From the NCBI RefSeq assembly GCF_024181725.1, contig NZ_CP028908.1:2294001-2358000 (forward strand): a stretch of 64,000 nt of DNA, written 5' to 3'. How positions within the stretch are numbered: the first letter of the stretch is position 1; each line of letters begins with the position of its first letter. A program made the translations under genes and the position numbers. Below the pieces are notes generated by a model. It searched no databases and was not told the DNA's origin. It saw nothing but the letters and a program-made list of their open reading frames with translations. The DNA is from Bradyrhizobium sp. WD16 (GTDB taxonomy: Bacteria; Pseudomonadota; Alphaproteobacteria; Rhizobiales; Xanthobacteraceae). Shown one piece after another: positions 16,845-27,167 of the stretch.

Positions 16845-17651
16845 TCAATCCCAGCCGGCGCCGGCGATGCCAGGATTGGCATAGACGACGCCCCCGTCGA
16901 CCACGACCGTGGCGCCGACCACGTAATCGCCGGCGCGCGAGGCGAGATAGATCGCCGTGCCTGCCATGTCCTCGTCGTTGCCGATGCGGCCTGCCGGAAT
17001 CCGTTCCGCCACGGTATCGGCGTTGTCGCGCGCGGCGCGGTTCATGTCGGAGGCAAACGCGCCCGGCGCAATCGCCGTGACCACCACATGGTCCTTGATC
17101 AGGCGCACCGCGAGGCGGCGCGTCAGGTGGATCAGGCCCGATTTGCTCGCCGCATAGGAATAGGTCTCGAGCGGGTTGACGAAGATGCCGTCGATTGAGG
17201 CGATGTTGATGACCTTGGCTGGGCGTGGGGCGGTCGCTGCGGCGCGCAGCAGCGGCGCCAGCGCCTTGGTCAGGAAGAACGGCGTCTTGACGTTGAGATT
17301 CATCACTTTATCCCAGCCGCTCTCGGGAAACTCGTCGAAATCGGCTCCCCAGGCTGCCCCGGCATTGTTGACTAGGATGTCGAGCTTCGATTCCCGCTTC
17401 TCGATCTCGGTCGCCAGAGTTTCGATCCCGGGCATCGTGGAAATGTCGATCGGCAGGGCGATGCATTCCCCGCCATAGCGCTCGGTCAGTTCCTTCGCCG
17501 TCGTCTCGCAGGGACCGGCCTTGCGTGCGGTGATGTAGACCTTCGCCGCGCCTTGGGCGAGGAAGCCCGCCGCAATCATCTTGCCAATGCCGCGCGAGCC
17601 GCCGGTGACCAGGGCGATGCGGCCCTTCAGCGAGAACAGATCCGTGAACAT
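16845..17651 (-). CDS. Short-chain dehydrogenase/reductase
   Basis: A 268-residue classical SDR: TGGSRGIGKMIA cofactor loop (about residues 16-27), NNAGAAWG, catalytic IASIDG Ser and YAASKSG Tyr-Lys, and AIAPGAFASDM. The start at 17651 follows AAAGGAGGA; the longer open frame upstream is not needed. The TGGSRGIG motif with ITARK after the second strand suggests NADP(H). It faces the box operon tail-to-tail, so a role in benzoate degradation, for example reduction or oxidation of a downstream CoA intermediate, is possible but unproven. The exact substrate is unknown. Confidence 0.88.
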   Translation of the reverse strand: MFTDLFSLKGRIALVTGGSRGIGKMIAAGFLAQGAAKVYITARKAGPCETTAKELTERYGGECIALPIDISTMPGIETLATEIEKRESKLDILVNNAGAAWGADFDEFPESGWDKVMNLNVKTPFFLTKALAPLLRAAATAPRPAKVINIASIDGIFVNPLETYSYAASKSGLIHLTRRLAVRLIKDHVVVTAIAPGAFASDMNRAARDNADTVAERIPAGRIGNDEDMAGTAIYLASRAGDYVVGATVVVDGGVVYANPGIAGAGWD

Positions 17652-18052
17652 TCTTCCTCCTTTTTGATGTGACGTGCAGTCACGGTTTATGCGGCGAGAC
17701 TTTGACTTTCTGGCCGCCCGCCACAAATCGGCAGTTCGGCGTACCAAACCGCATGCGTCGACTTGCGAAAAGGCCCTCGGTGAGACAGCGACCCATGTCC
17801 CCGAACAGCCTTCGTCTTCTCAGGCCATATGACGTTCGGGGCGTGTCAGCCAGGCTTCCCGCCCCGGCTGCCCGGCAGGTCGGTGCGCCGGACGCCTCCG
17901 TCTGGCCTGAATAAAGCCAATTGGCAGGTTCGCGTTGACAGGCCCGCGTTCGCTTGGTTTCACTCCCGCGATCACGCTCTCGGATTCTTCGACGAGCCTG
18001 GTCTGTCTCCGCGGAAAAGCCCTGTCAACTTTCCCGGATCATGCTCTAAGGT
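17652..18052. other. 400-base intergenic region between divergent SDR and OmpA genes
   Basis: No gene is supported here. It should hold the promoters of both divergent genes; a TTGACA occurs at about 17936-17941. I see no repeat element, tRNA or strong hairpin. Confidence 0.5.
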
Positions 18053-19456
18053 ATGGGAATGCGAGGCTTTTTCAGGTGGGCGCGCAAATGGTGGCCGGGA
18101 CTTTTGCCGCTCATTGTGCTGTGGATCGCTGCGGCTTGGAACACCACTGGGCCGCTGGAGGCCGATCTTACGGCCGAGACTGCCGCTGCGCTCAAGGGCA
18201 GCGTACTCAGCAAGGTCCGGATTACCGCCGCTGGTCGCGATGTGTCGCTGGCGGCGGAGGCGTTCTCCGAGCAGGGACGGCAGAGTGCGCTGGCTACGGC
18301 TGAAACCGTTCCCGGCGTTCGTCTCGTCAACGACGAGACCCGCCTGGTGCCGGAGGCACGGCCGTTCGTCTGGATTGCCGAGCGGGTTGTGGTTCGGGTG
18401 ACGCTTTGGGGCAATGCGCCGCTGCCGGCGATCAAGGCGCGACTTTTCGACGCGGCGCGCGCCGCGGTGCCCGGGACCGAGGTCGTCGACCAGACAACGC
18501 TGGCGCGTGGCGCGCCACCGCGCTTCGACGTCGCTGCCCAGCTCTTGTTGGAGCAGGTCGGACGGCTCAAGGACGGCAAGGTCACCATTTCCGATACCGG
18601 CGTCCAGCTCGCCGGCATGGCCCGTGAGCTCGGCGGCCGCGAAGCCATCGCTGCCGCTCTGAAGAACCTGCCAGAGGGTTTTGTCGTCGCCGAAAATGCA
18701 GTGAAGGCGCCGCCCTACGTCTTTCAGGCCAACAAGGATCCGGTGGCGGTGACCGTCACGTTCACGGGCTATGTGCCGGACAACAGCGCGCATGCGGCGC
18801 TGATCGGCGCAGCAGGCCGCAAATTCTTCGACAGCAAGGTGGTCGATCAGCTCAAGGCCAGCCTCGGCGCGCCGTCGGGCTTTGTCAACGTGGCGACGAT
18901 CGCTCTTGGGGCGCTGTCGCGTCTCTCCACCGGTTCGCTTGTGATCGCCGATCGCGAGGTGAAGCTGTCGGGGGATGCACTTTATGGCGTGGCCGCGGAC
19001 CAAATCCGCGCCAGTCTGGCCACCGATCTGCCCCAGGGCTGGAAAGCGGTGGCGGAGATTTCGGTGCGGCCGGCGGCGACCCTGGTCGATGCCACGGTCT
19101 GCCAGCAGCTGTTCACGGACCTGTTCCGTCGGGGCAAGATCCGCTTCGAGACCGGCCGTGCCGCGATCGATCCTGATTCGGTCGGTCTGCTCGACCGCCT
19201 GGTCGAGGCGGCGCTGCGCTGCCCAGGCGCTGGCGTCGAAGTCGCCGGCCATACCGATGCGAGCGGCGACGACGCAGGCAACCAGGCGCTGTCGGAAAAG
19301 CGGGCGCAGGCGGTGGTGGACTACATGGTGAAGGCCGGCCTGCCGCGCGAGCGCCTGACCGCTGTCGGCTACGGCAGCAGCCAGCCGATGGCGTCCAATG
19401 AGACCGAAGACGGCAAAGCCCAGAATCGCCGCATCGAATTCACGGTGAAGCAATAA
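18053..19456 (+). CDS. OmpA-family envelope protein with BON-like repeats
   Basis: The 467-residue protein has an N-terminal membrane anchor (GLLPLIVLWIAAAW, residues 16-29), a long periplasmic middle with two or three BON-like segments (around VRITAAGRDVSLAAEAFS and VTISDTGVQLAGMA), and a C-terminal OmpA peptidoglycan-binding domain (IRFETGRAAI, AGHTDASGDD, NQALSEKRAQAV, GYGSSQP, NRRIEF). It probably links the inner membrane to peptidoglycan. ATG at 18053 follows TAAGG; an ATG two codons later is an alternative. A small membrane protein gene follows after one base. Confidence 0.85.
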   Translation: MGMRGFFRWARKWWPGLLPLIVLWIAAAWNTTGPLEADLTAETAAALKGSVLSKVRITAAGRDVSLAAEAFSEQGRQSALATAETVPGVRLVNDETRLVPEARPFVWIAERVVVRVTLWGNAPLPAIKARLFDAARAAVPGTEVVDQTTLARGAPPRFDVAAQLLLEQVGRLKDGKVTISDTGVQLAGMARELGGREAIAAALKNLPEGFVVAENAVKAPPYVFQANKDPVAVTVTFTGYVPDNSAHAALIGAAGRKFFDSKVVDQLKASLGAPSGFVNVATIALGALSRLSTGSLVIADREVKLSGDALYGVAADQIRASLATDLPQGWKAVAEISVRPAATLVDATVCQQLFTDLFRRGKIRFETGRAAIDPDSVGLLDRLVEAALRCPGAGVEVAGHTDASGDDAGNQALSEKRAQAVVDYMVKAGLPRERLTAVGYGSSQPMASNETEDGKAQNRRIEFTVKQ

Positions 19457-19457
19457 C

Positions 19458-19754
19458 ATGGCTCATCTTGCGTCGTTTCTATGGGGATGGCTGGCCGCCG
19501 CCCTGCTGCTCGGCCTGGCCATGGGCTGGATCGCCGTGGTGCACCGCGGCCGCCCCTTGTCGGCGGAGATGTTGCGCCGGATTGCGGTCGTGCTGGCGGT
19601 TTTCGTCGGCGTGACGGTGGCGCGGATGATCCCAGGGCGGGTCGGCTACTGGTTTGATCTTGGTCTTGTCATGTTTGCGCTCTATCTCGTCGGCTGCGCC
19701 GTGGGCAGTGCATTGCGCGATTGGGTCATCAGCCGCCATGTCGCGGCCAAGTGA
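19458..19754 (+). CDS. Small integral membrane protein coupled to the OmpA-domain gene
   Basis: 98 residues with three predicted hydrophobic segments (about 6-27, 41-57 and 66-86) and a short basic tail. No family is recognised. The ATG follows the OmpA-gene stop by a single base, so the two are almost certainly translated together. It may be a partner of the OmpA protein in the inner membrane. Confidence 0.75.
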   Translation: MAHLASFLWGWLAAALLLGLAMGWIAVVHRGRPLSAEMLRRIAVVLAVFVGVTVARMIPGRVGYWFDLGLVMFALYLVGCAVGSALRDWVISRHVAAK

Positions 19755-20002
19755 GCTCGGCACGATCCCTTCGGCCGGATCTGGCTCGCCGGCGGACCTT
19801 GTCCCTCAGGTGGAAGTTGGCATTCCGGCAGTTGCTGCTGCGGCGGTTGGCCCGTGTCGCGAGCCTCGCGACCTCGGTCCGGTTCTGCTACCAATCGGGA
19901 ACCGGAACGGCATCGTCGGCGCCGGGGGCGCGCCTCGGCCCGGTCCGGAATCCACGGCCGAACCAATCCATGGCAGGCCTGAGCAGGGCAGTCGAGGTCT
20001 AG

Positions 20003-21058
20003 ATGCTGGCATCCATACGCAGGACCGTTGCGGTCCTGCGCGAACGGCAAATCCTCCACAAGCTTGGCATTGTGATCAGCATCACGATCATCGCGACCGC
20101 ATGCTACATTCTGTTTCACATGCTGCGCGACCTCAAGGTCGCAGATCTGATGGAGGCGATCCGGGAAACTGATCGCAAGGCCATCGTGCTCGCCGGCCTC
20201 TGTGTCGCCGCGGGCTATTTCACCCTGACCTTCTATGATCTGTTTGCGTTGCGCAGCATTGGCAAGGCCGACGTGCCCTATCGCATTGCAGCGCTGGCCG
20301 GCTTCACCAGCTACTCGATCGGTCACAATGTCGGCGCCAGCGTTTTCACCGGTGGGGCTGTCCGCTACCGGATCTATTCGGCCTGGGGGCTTACGGCCGT
20401 CGATGTCGCCAAGGTCTGCTTCATCGCTGGACTGACCTTCTGGCTCGGCAATGCCGCCGTGCTCGGCCTCGGGGTCACCTATCATCCCGAGGCTGCCTCC
20501 GCCGTGGACAAGCTGCCGCCCTGGCTGAACCGCGGAATCGCCATCCTGGTACTGATCATCCTGGTCGGCTACGTCGTTCATGTCTGGCGCCGTCCTCGCC
20601 AGGTGGGCCGCGGGACGTGGACTGTCAGGCTGCCGGATGGTCCGCTGACGCTGCTACAGATCGCCATCGGCATCATCGACCTGGGATTCTGTGCCCTGGC
20701 GATGTTCATCCTGATCCCCGAGGAGCCGCATGTCGGATTCGTCGTGGTCGCGGTCATCTTCGTGTCGGCGACGCTGCTCGGTTTCGCATCGCACTCGCCC
20801 GGTGGTCTCGGCGTATTCGACGCCGCCATGCTGGTCGGCTTGTGGCAGTTCGACAAGGAGGACCTGCTGGCCGGGATGCTCCTGTTCCGGGTTCTCTATT
20901 ATCTCACGCCGTTCGTGCTCTCTGTCACGCTCCTGACGCTTCGTGAGGTCATCGTTGGCGCCCGCAACAAGCGGCTGCGCGAAGCGCTTGCGAAGCTTGA
21001 CGAGAGCACCGCGCAGCCTCCCACGATTTTACGGGACCAGGGTGATGGCGGCATCTGA
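20003..21058 (+). CDS. UPF0104/LPG_synthase_TM family membrane protein
   Basis: The 351-residue protein has about eight membrane helices and the family landmarks NVGASVFTGGAVRYR (about residues 112-126) and ASHSPGGLGVFDAAM (about 261-275), as in the flippase-like N-terminal half of MprF and in YbhN. The cytosolic aminoacyl-transferase half of MprF is absent. Related proteins are associated with lipid or glycolipid handling in the inner membrane, but no substrate can be given here. Its last 14 bases overlap the start of phoR, suggesting a common mRNA. Confidence 0.85.
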   Translation: MLASIRRTVAVLRERQILHKLGIVISITIIATACYILFHMLRDLKVADLMEAIRETDRKAIVLAGLCVAAGYFTLTFYDLFALRSIGKADVPYRIAALAGFTSYSIGHNVGASVFTGGAVRYRIYSAWGLTAVDVAKVCFIAGLTFWLGNAAVLGLGVTYHPEAASAVDKLPPWLNRGIAILVLIILVGYVVHVWRRPRQVGRGTWTVRLPDGPLTLLQIAIGIIDLGFCALAMFILIPEEPHVGFVVVAVIFVSATLLGFASHSPGGLGVFDAAMLVGLWQFDKEDLLAGMLLFRVLYYLTPFVLSVTLLTLREVIVGARNKRLREALAKLDESTAQPPTILRDQGDGGI

Positions 21059-22385
21059 CCGGAGCGGACAGTCCACGGGTGCGGCTTTGCCCGGCCTCGC
21101 GCCGGCGCCACCGCCGGTGGCGCCGTGGTCGGATCGGCTGCGCCGATCCGCGGTGGTGCTGCTGGTGGCGGCGCTCGCCCTCGTCGCTTTGGTGGTACTC
21201 GGCGGAGTGCCGTTCGCCCGGGCTATCGCCGTCTTCGTCTGTATCGTCGGCGCGGCTTTGATCCCTTGGCAGCTGCATGATGCCCAACAGTCGCGCGGCG
21301 AGGCGATCGGGGCGGCGCCGGTGGAGACGCCGGTGGTGCGGGCCCTGATCGAAGGCATGCCGGATCCCGCCGTACTGCTCGACCGCGCCGGTCGCGTGCT
21401 TCATTTCAATATCGCGGCAGGTCAGCTTGCGCCGGCGCTGCGCCGCAACGAGCTGGCGCAGTTCGCGCTGCGTTCGCCGGAGATCATCACCGCCCTGCGC
21501 GAGGCGATCACCTATGCCCAGCCGCGGCGGACGAGCTACGTCGATCATGTCCCGGTTGACCGCTGGATGGAGCTGGTGGTCAAGCCGATCGCGGTGCCGA
21601 CCGCCTTCGGCGGCACCGACTACTGCATGCTGATGACGTTCCACGACCAGACGCCGCTGCGCCGGGTCGAGGAAATGCGCGCGGATTTCGTTGCCAATGC
21701 GAGCCACGAGCTGCGCACGCCATTGGCGGCGCTGTCGGGTTTCATCGATACGCTGCAGGGGCCGGCGCGGGATGATGCCAAGGCGCGTGAGCGCTTTCTC
21801 GCCATCATGCATACCCAGGCCTCGCGCATGGCGCGGCTGATCGACGATCTCTTGTCGCTGTCCCGTGTCGAGCTCAGCGCGCATGTTAGACCGGATACCC
21901 TGGTCGATGTGGTGCCGATCATCCGAGAGGTGATCGACGGACTCGAGCTGCTGGCCAAGGAACGTCAGGTGGTGATCGAGACTGATCTTCCGGCGGGAGC
22001 GGTGACCATTGCCGGCGACCGCGAGGAGTTGCTGCGGGTCTTCGAGAATCTGATCGAGAACGCCCTGAAATATGGTGCGTCGGGCGGCAGGGTGATGGTC
22101 GCCCTGACGGTCGCCCCGGCGACCGACGGTGCTCCCGAAGTGCGGGTCATGGTACGGGATTTCGGTCCCGGTATCGCGCCGGAGCATCTGCCGCGGCTCA
22201 CCGAGAGGTTCTACCGGGTCGACGTCGGCGACAGCCGCGCCCAGGGCGGGACCGGCCTCGGCCTGTCGCTGGTCAAGCACATCATTGGCCGCCATCGAGG
22301 CCGCCTAGTGATCGAGAGCGTGCTCAAACAGGGCGCTACTTTTACCGCCTGTTTTCCCCAGCCGAAGCCTCCTGAAAGCGCATAA
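21045..22385 (+). CDS. phoR: Phosphate regulon sensor histidine kinase
   Basis: 446 residues from ATG 21045. Two membrane helices (about 35-54 and 58-75) with almost no periplasmic loop, as in PhoR; a PAS-like domain (about 95-200); the H-box NASHELRTPLA with phospho-acceptor His221; then N (NLIENALKYG), G1 (DFGPGIAPEHL) and G2 (GGTGLGLSLVKHI) boxes. It senses phosphate status through the Pst-PhoU complex and phosphorylates PhoB. An upstream extension of the frame lies inside the preceding gene and is not used. A Pho box separates it from pstS. Confidence 0.92.
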   Translation: MAASDRSGQSTGAALPGLAPAPPPVAPWSDRLRRSAVVLLVAALALVALVVLGGVPFARAIAVFVCIVGAALIPWQLHDAQQSRGEAIGAAPVETPVVRALIEGMPDPAVLLDRAGRVLHFNIAAGQLAPALRRNELAQFALRSPEIITALREAITYAQPRRTSYVDHVPVDRWMELVVKPIAVPTAFGGTDYCMLMTFHDQTPLRRVEEMRADFVANASHELRTPLAALSGFIDTLQGPARDDAKARERFLAIMHTQASRMARLIDDLLSLSRVELSAHVRPDTLVDVVPIIREVIDGLELLAKERQVVIETDLPAGAVTIAGDREELLRVFENLIENALKYGASGGRVMVALTVAPATDGAPEVRVMVRDFGPGIAPEHLPRLTERFYRVDVGDSRAQGGTGLGLSLVKHIIGRHRGRLVIESVLKQGATFTACFPQPKPPESA

Positions 22386-22410
22386 AGCCAAGTTTTTACA
22401 ATGGCTTGCT

Positions 22411-22450
22411 TGTGTCACATGAGTGTCACTGAACTCTCATAAAAGCTCTA
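22411..22450 (+). promoter_or_regulatory. Tandem Pho box upstream of pstS
   Basis: TGTCA at 22413-22417 and 22424-22428 and CTCTCA at 22434-22439 recur every 11 bases, with a weaker fourth copy (GCTCTA, 22445-22450). Direct repeats with an 11-base period, CTGTCAT-like, separated by AT-rich 4-mers, are the PhoB binding pattern. It lies 76 bases before pstS. Confidence 0.85.
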
Positions 22451-22525
22451 ACGCGGGCTTCTAAAGGAAGCCGCAGGGGCCTGATCGAGAGCGACCCGGC
22501 TCCGGCTCACAGATGGAGAGAACCC

Positions 22526-23572
22526 GTGAATTTCATCAAGACAATCGTCGCCGCGGGCCTGCTGGCCGCTGCGACCCTGCCGGCGCGCGCCGCCGATATT
22601 TCCGGTGCTGGCGCGACCTTCCCCTACCCGATCTACGCCAAATGGGCTGATGCCTATAAGAAGGAGACCGGCAACGGCTTGAATTATCAGTCCATCGGCT
22701 CCGGCGGCGGCATCAAGCAGATCACCGCTCGCACCGTGACCTTCGGCGCCTCCGACATGCCGCTGAAGCCGGAAGAGCTCGAAAAGGCCGGCCTGATTCA
22801 GTTCCCCACGGTGATGGGCGGCATCGTCCCCGTGGTGAATCTCGACGGCATTCAGAGCGGCGAGCTGACCATCGACGGTCCGACCCTCGCCAAGATCTAT
22901 CTCGGCGAGATCAAGGCCTGGGACGATCCGGCGATCAAAAAGCTCAACCCGAGCACCAAGCTGCCGTCGCAGGCTATCGTCGTGGCTCATCGGTCCGATG
23001 GCTCCGGCACCACGTTCATCTTCACCAACTATCTCGCGAAGGTCAGCGCCGACTGGAAGAGCAAGGTCGGCAGCAACACCGCGGTTGAATGGCCTACCGG
23101 CATCGGCGCCAAGGGCAACGAAGGCGTCGCCAACAACGTGGTCCAGACCAAGGGCGCGATCGGCTATGTCGAGTCGGCTTATGCCAAGCAGAACAAGCTG
23201 ACCACCACCAAGATGATCAACAAGGACGGCAAGACCGTCGCGCCGGCCCCGGGTGCCTTCCAGGCTGCCGCCGCCGGTGCCGACTGGGCCCATGCTCCCG
23301 GCTTCTACATGATCCTGACCGACGAGAAGGGTGCGGAAGCCTGGCCGATCGCAGGTGCGACCTTCATCCTGTTGCCGAAGCAGCCGCAGGACGCCGCCGC
23401 GGCCACCGAAGCGCTCAAGTTCTTCGCCTGGGCCTACGCCAAGGGTGATCAGATGGCGCAGGACCTCGACTACATCCCGATGCCCGACAGCGTCGTCAAG
23501 GTGGTGCAGAAGGTGTGGTCGTCCGAGGTCAAGGACTCCAGCGGCAAGCCGCTGTTCGCCGCCTCCAACTGA
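22526..23572 (+). CDS. pstS: Phosphate ABC transporter, periplasmic phosphate-binding protein
   Basis: 348 residues with a signal peptide ([22 protein letters not shown], mature ADISGAG). The phosphate ligands are visible in [30 protein letters not shown] and [12 protein letters not shown]. It captures orthophosphate in the periplasm for PstCAB. The start is GTG at 22526 with GGAGA upstream. It is the first gene after the Pho box and heads pstSCAB-phoU-phoB. Confidence 0.96.
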   Translation: MNFIKTIVAAGLLAAATLPARAADISGAGATFPYPIYAKWADAYKKETGNGLNYQSIGSGGGIKQITARTVTFGASDMPLKPEELEKAGLIQFPTVMGGIVPVVNLDGIQSGELTIDGPTLAKIYLGEIKAWDDPAIKKLNPSTKLPSQAIVVAHRSDGSGTTFIFTNYLAKVSADWKSKVGSNTAVEWPTGIGAKGNEGVANNVVQTKGAIGYVESAYAKQNKLTTTKMINKDGKTVAPAPGAFQAAAAGADWAHAPGFYMILTDEKGAEAWPIAGATFILLPKQPQDAAAATEALKFFAWAYAKGDQMAQDLDYIPMPDSVVKVVQKVWSSEVKDSSGKPLFAASN

Positions 23573-23691
23573 TAACGCCAATGGAGGGCGCGGCCTCCGG
23601 GTCGCGCCCATCTCGATCTCGACGTGACTATCCGCACGAAGCGCCGAATCGCCGAGCAGTTTATCGGCGCCTGTCTGCCGGAGCTGCAAAG

Positions 23692-24738
23692 ATGTCAGCG
23701 CATGCCGTAATGACCCGCGAGCGGCGGGACGAGGAGGCGCCCGTGGTTGAAGTGGCTTGGGAAGGGCAGGTTGTGGGAGCGCGGCAGGATGTCGAGGAGC
23801 GCGCCAAGGCGCTCGACCGGCTTCGGCTCAGCGACAATATCTTCAAGCTGATGACTCGCAGCGCCGCGATCTTCGTGCTCGCGCTGCTCGGTGGCGTCAT
23901 GCTTGCGCTCTTTCTCGGCTCGTTGCCCGCGCTGAACGAGTTTGGCCTCGATTTCTTTCTGTCGCAGAGCTGGAATCCGGTTACTGAGAAATTCGGCGCG
24001 CTGGCGCCGATCTACGGCACCCTGGTCACGTCGCTGATCGCCATGATGATCGCGGTGCCGTTCGGCCTCTTGATCGCAATGTTCCTCACCGAACTTTGCC
24101 CGATGTGGCTGCGTCGTCCGATCGGCATTGCCATCGAACTGCTCGCGGGCATTCCCAGCATCATCTACGGCATCTGGGGGCTGTTCGTACTCGCCCCCTT
24201 CCTGCAGCAGCATGTTCAGCCCGGTGTGATCGCGACTTTCGCCAATGTGCCCGGCCTGTCGGCCCTGTTCGCCGGACCGCCTTACGGCATCGGCATCTTC
24301 ACCGCCGGTCTGATCCTTGCCATCATGGTCCTGCCGTTCGTCACGTCGATTTCGCGCGACGTTTTCGAAGCGGTGCCGCCGGTGCTCAAGGAAGCGGCCT
24401 ACGGCCTCGGCTGCAGCACCTGGGAAGTGATGCGCTATGTGGTGCTGCCCTACACCCGGGTCGGCGTCATCGGCGGGGTCATGCTCGGCCTCGGTCGTGC
24501 TCTCGGCGAGACCATGGCTGTGACCTTCGTGATCGGCAATGCCCACAAGATCTCGTCCTCGCTGCTGGCGCCAGGCACCACGATCTCGGCGACCATCGCC
24601 AACGAATTCACCGAAGCGGTCGGCGATCTCTACACCTCGTCGCTGATCGCGCTCGGCCTCATCCTGTTCTTCATTACGTTCGTGGTGCTGGCGATCGCGC
24701 GCTACCTGCTGCTGCGCATCGAGCGGAGGATCGGCTGA
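23692..24738 (+). CDS. pstC: Phosphate ABC transporter permease PstC
   Basis: 348 residues from ATG 23692 (GGAG eight bases upstream). A soluble N-terminal tail of about 55 residues precedes six membrane helices. The permease loop [20 protein letters not shown] couples to PstB, and [13 protein letters not shown] is typical of PstC. The acidic, arginine-rich N-terminal tail is longer than in E. coli. Its stop overlaps the pstA start (TGATG). Confidence 0.95.
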   Translation: MSAHAVMTRERRDEEAPVVEVAWEGQVVGARQDVEERAKALDRLRLSDNIFKLMTRSAAIFVLALLGGVMLALFLGSLPALNEFGLDFFLSQSWNPVTEKFGALAPIYGTLVTSLIAMMIAVPFGLLIAMFLTELCPMWLRRPIGIAIELLAGIPSIIYGIWGLFVLAPFLQQHVQPGVIATFANVPGLSALFAGPPYGIGIFTAGLILAIMVLPFVTSISRDVFEAVPPVLKEAAYGLGCSTWEVMRYVVLPYTRVGVIGGVMLGLGRALGETMAVTFVIGNAHKISSSLLAPGTTISATIANEFTEAVGDLYTSSLIALGLILFFITFVVLAIARYLLLRIERRIG

Positions 24739-25583
24739 TGGATGCTTCGCTCTACAGCACGAGACGTCGTCGCAACGTCATCGCCATGGTGGCGTCGGTC
24801 GGCGCGACGCTGATCGGACTGTCCTGGCTGGCCCTGATCCTGGGCGCCTTGTTCTGGGAAGGTTTCAGTGGCTTGTCGCTGCGGGTCTTCACCGAGAACA
24901 CGCCACCGCCCGGTTCCGATGGCGGGCTGCTCAATGCCATTATCGGTAGCCTGATCGCCACCGTCCTCGCCGTCGCGATCGGCACTCCGATCGGCATTCT
25001 CGCCGGCACCTACATGGCCGAGTATGGCCGTCACGATAAGCTGACGAGCGTCGTGCGCTTCATCAACGACATTCTGCTCAGCGCACCCTCGATCGTCATC
25101 GGCCTCTTCATCTACGAGGTGATGGTGCGGCCCATGGGACATTTCTCCGGGATCGCCGGTGCCGTCGCGCTCGCCGTCATCGTCATTCCGGTGGTGGTGC
25201 GGACGACCGAGGACATGCTGCTGCTGGTCCCCAACACCATGCGCGAGGCCGCCGCCTCGATCGGTCTGCCGCGCTCGCTGATGATCCAGAAGATCGCTTA
25301 TCGCGCGGCGCGTTCCGGCATCATCACCGGCATTCTGCTGGCGATCGCCCGCGTCAGCGGCGAGACCGCGCCGCTGCTCTTCACAGCCCTCAACAACCAG
25401 TTCTACAGCACCAACCTCAACGCGCCGATGGCGAGCCTGCCGGCCGTCATCTTCCAGTTTGCCCTCAGTCCCTACAAGGACTGGCAGAAACTGGCCTGGA
25501 CCGGCGCCCTGATCATCACGCTGTCCGTGCTCGCGCTCAGCATCGTTGCGCGGGCGCTGACCGGAGCAAGGAAGTCGTCATGA
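24738..25583 (+). CDS. pstA: Phosphate ABC transporter permease PstA
   Basis: 281 residues, six membrane helices, with [15 protein letters not shown], the coupling loop [17 protein letters not shown] and [14 protein letters not shown], all diagnostic of PstA. It pairs with PstC to form the phosphate channel. ATG at 24738 overlaps the pstC stop by one base and its own stop overlaps pstB by four bases. Confidence 0.95.
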   Translation: MDASLYSTRRRRNVIAMVASVGATLIGLSWLALILGALFWEGFSGLSLRVFTENTPPPGSDGGLLNAIIGSLIATVLAVAIGTPIGILAGTYMAEYGRHDKLTSVVRFINDILLSAPSIVIGLFIYEVMVRPMGHFSGIAGAVALAVIVIPVVVRTTEDMLLLVPNTMREAAASIGLPRSLMIQKIAYRAARSGIITGILLAIARVSGETAPLLFTALNNQFYSTNLNAPMASLPAVIFQFALSPYKDWQKLAWTGALIITLSVLALSIVARALTGARKSS

Positions 25584-26410
25584 ACCTCGCCACAGCGACG
25601 CCGTCATCATCCTCCGCCCCGAACCCGGCGCAACCGCCGCTGGACCTGAGCGCGCTCAAGCCCAAGATCGCGCTGCGCGACCTCGATTTCTTCTACGGTG
25701 AGGCGCGGGCGCTCAAGAGCATCTCGATGTCTCTGTACGAGAACAAGGTCACGGCCTTCATCGGCCCGTCGGGCTGCGGCAAGTCGACGTTGCTGCGTAT
25801 CCTGAACCGGATGTACGATCTCTATCCGAACCAGCGCGCAGCCGGGCACGTCGACTTCGACGGTATCGATATCCTGCAGCCGGGGCTCGACCTCAACCTG
25901 CTGCGTGCCCGGATCGGCATGGTGTTCCAGAAGCCGACGCCGTTCCCGATGTCGATCTATGAGAACGTCGCCTTCGGCATCCGCCTTTACGAGAAGCTCT
26001 CCAAGAGCGATCTCGACGAGCGGGTCGAGCAGTCGCTGCGGCGCGCAGCGCTGTGGGAGGAGGTCAAGGACAAGCTTTCCGCCAACGGCCTCAGCCTGTC
26101 GGGCGGTCAGCAGCAGCGGCTCTGTATCGCCCGCACCGTGGCGGTGCGGCCGGAGGTCATCCTGTTCGACGAACCTTGCTCGGCGCTCGATCCGATCTCG
26201 ACCGCCAAGATCGAGGAACTCATCGACGAATTGAAGGACGACTACACAATCGTGATCGTCACCCACAACATGCAGCAGGCGGCGCGGGTCTCCGATTTCA
26301 CGGCGTTCATGTATCTCGGCGAGTTGATCGAGTTCGGCCCGACCACCAAGATCTTCACCACGCCGTCGGACCGCCGGACACAGGATTACATCACCGGCCG
26401 TTTCGGCTGA
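25580..26410 (+). CDS. pstB: Phosphate ABC transporter ATP-binding protein
   Basis: 276 residues. Walker A GPSGCGKS at 62-69, the Q-loop region [13 protein letters not shown] characteristic of PstB, signature [14 protein letters not shown], Walker [14 protein letters not shown] and the switch His in [11 protein letters not shown]. It energises PstCA. The start ATG overlaps the pstA stop (ATGA). The N-terminal 25 residues are a Ser/Pro-rich extension. phoU follows after 26 bases. Confidence 0.97.
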   Translation: MNLATATPSSSSAPNPAQPPLDLSALKPKIALRDLDFFYGEARALKSISMSLYENKVTAFIGPSGCGKSTLLRILNRMYDLYPNQRAAGHVDFDGIDILQPGLDLNLLRARIGMVFQKPTPFPMSIYENVAFGIRLYEKLSKSDLDERVEQSLRRAALWEEVKDKLSANGLSLSGGQQQRLCIARTVAVRPEVILFDEPCSALDPISTAKIEELIDELKDDYTIVIVTHNMQQAARVSDFTAFMYLGELIEFGPTTKIFTTPSDRRTQDYITGRFG

Positions 26411-26436
26411 GGCGCCGCAAGGCGCAGGAGAACATT

Positions 26437-27153
26437 ATGGCCTTCGAACATACCAGCAAAGCCTTCGACCAGGATCTGCAGGAACTGACGCGGCAGGTCG
26501 CCGAGATGGGAGGTCTCGCCGAACGCCAGATTGTCGATTCGGTCGATGCCCTGGTCCGGCGTGACGTCGTTCTCGGCCAGCGAGTGGTCGTCAATGACGG
26601 CGAACTCGATCGGATGCAGCGTGAGATCGAGGAGCGCGCGGTCCTGACCATCGCCCGTCGCCAGCCGATGGCGGTGGACCTGCGCGAGATCGTCGGCGCC
26701 ATGCGTGTCGCCACGGATCTGGAGCGGATCGGTGATCTTGCCAAGAACATCGGAAAACGCGTCAGCGCGCTCGACAGCGATTTCCACCCGCTCAAGCTGA
26801 TCCGGGGCTTCGAGCACATGGCCAATCTGGTGCAGTCGCAGCTCAAGGCGGTGCTCGATGCCTATGCCGCCCATGATCTTCCCGCCGCCATGGCTGTATG
26901 GAAGGGCGATGAGGAGGTGGATGCGATTTGCACTTCGCTGTTCCGCGAACTGCTCACCTACATGATGGAAGATCCGCGCAACATCAGCTTCTGCATGCAT
27001 CTGATGTTCTGCGCCAAGAACATCGAGCGAATGGGCGACCACGCGACCAATATCGCCGAAACGGTTTTCTACATGGTCGAGGGGCAGCAGATGGTGGATC
27101 AGCGCCCGAAGGGCGACATGACCGCCTTTGTTCCCTCGGCTCCCGGCAACTGA
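26437..27153 (+). CDS. phoU: Phosphate signalling accessory protein
   Basis: 238 residues of two PhoU repeats with the metal-binding E/DxxxD patterns (MRVATDLERIGDLAKNI and CAKNIERMGDHATNIAE). It mediates between the Pst transporter and PhoR, keeping PhoR in the off state when phosphate is plentiful. ATG at 26437 follows AGGAG. The gene sits between pstB and phoB with 26-base and 14-base gaps. Confidence 0.95.
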   Translation: MAFEHTSKAFDQDLQELTRQVAEMGGLAERQIVDSVDALVRRDVVLGQRVVVNDGELDRMQREIEERAVLTIARRQPMAVDLREIVGAMRVATDLERIGDLAKNIGKRVSALDSDFHPLKLIRGFEHMANLVQSQLKAVLDAYAAHDLPAAMAVWKGDEEVDAICTSLFRELLTYMMEDPRNISFCMHLMFCAKNIERMGDHATNIAETVFYMVEGQQMVDQRPKGDMTAFVPSAPGN

Positions 27154-27167
27154 TCGACGGAGACGAC

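Noticed and set aside
20943-21044. An upstream extension of phoR
   Set aside because: It lies inside the UPF0104-type coding sequence, is arginine/serine-rich and has no homology; ATG 21045 matches the kinase N-terminus.
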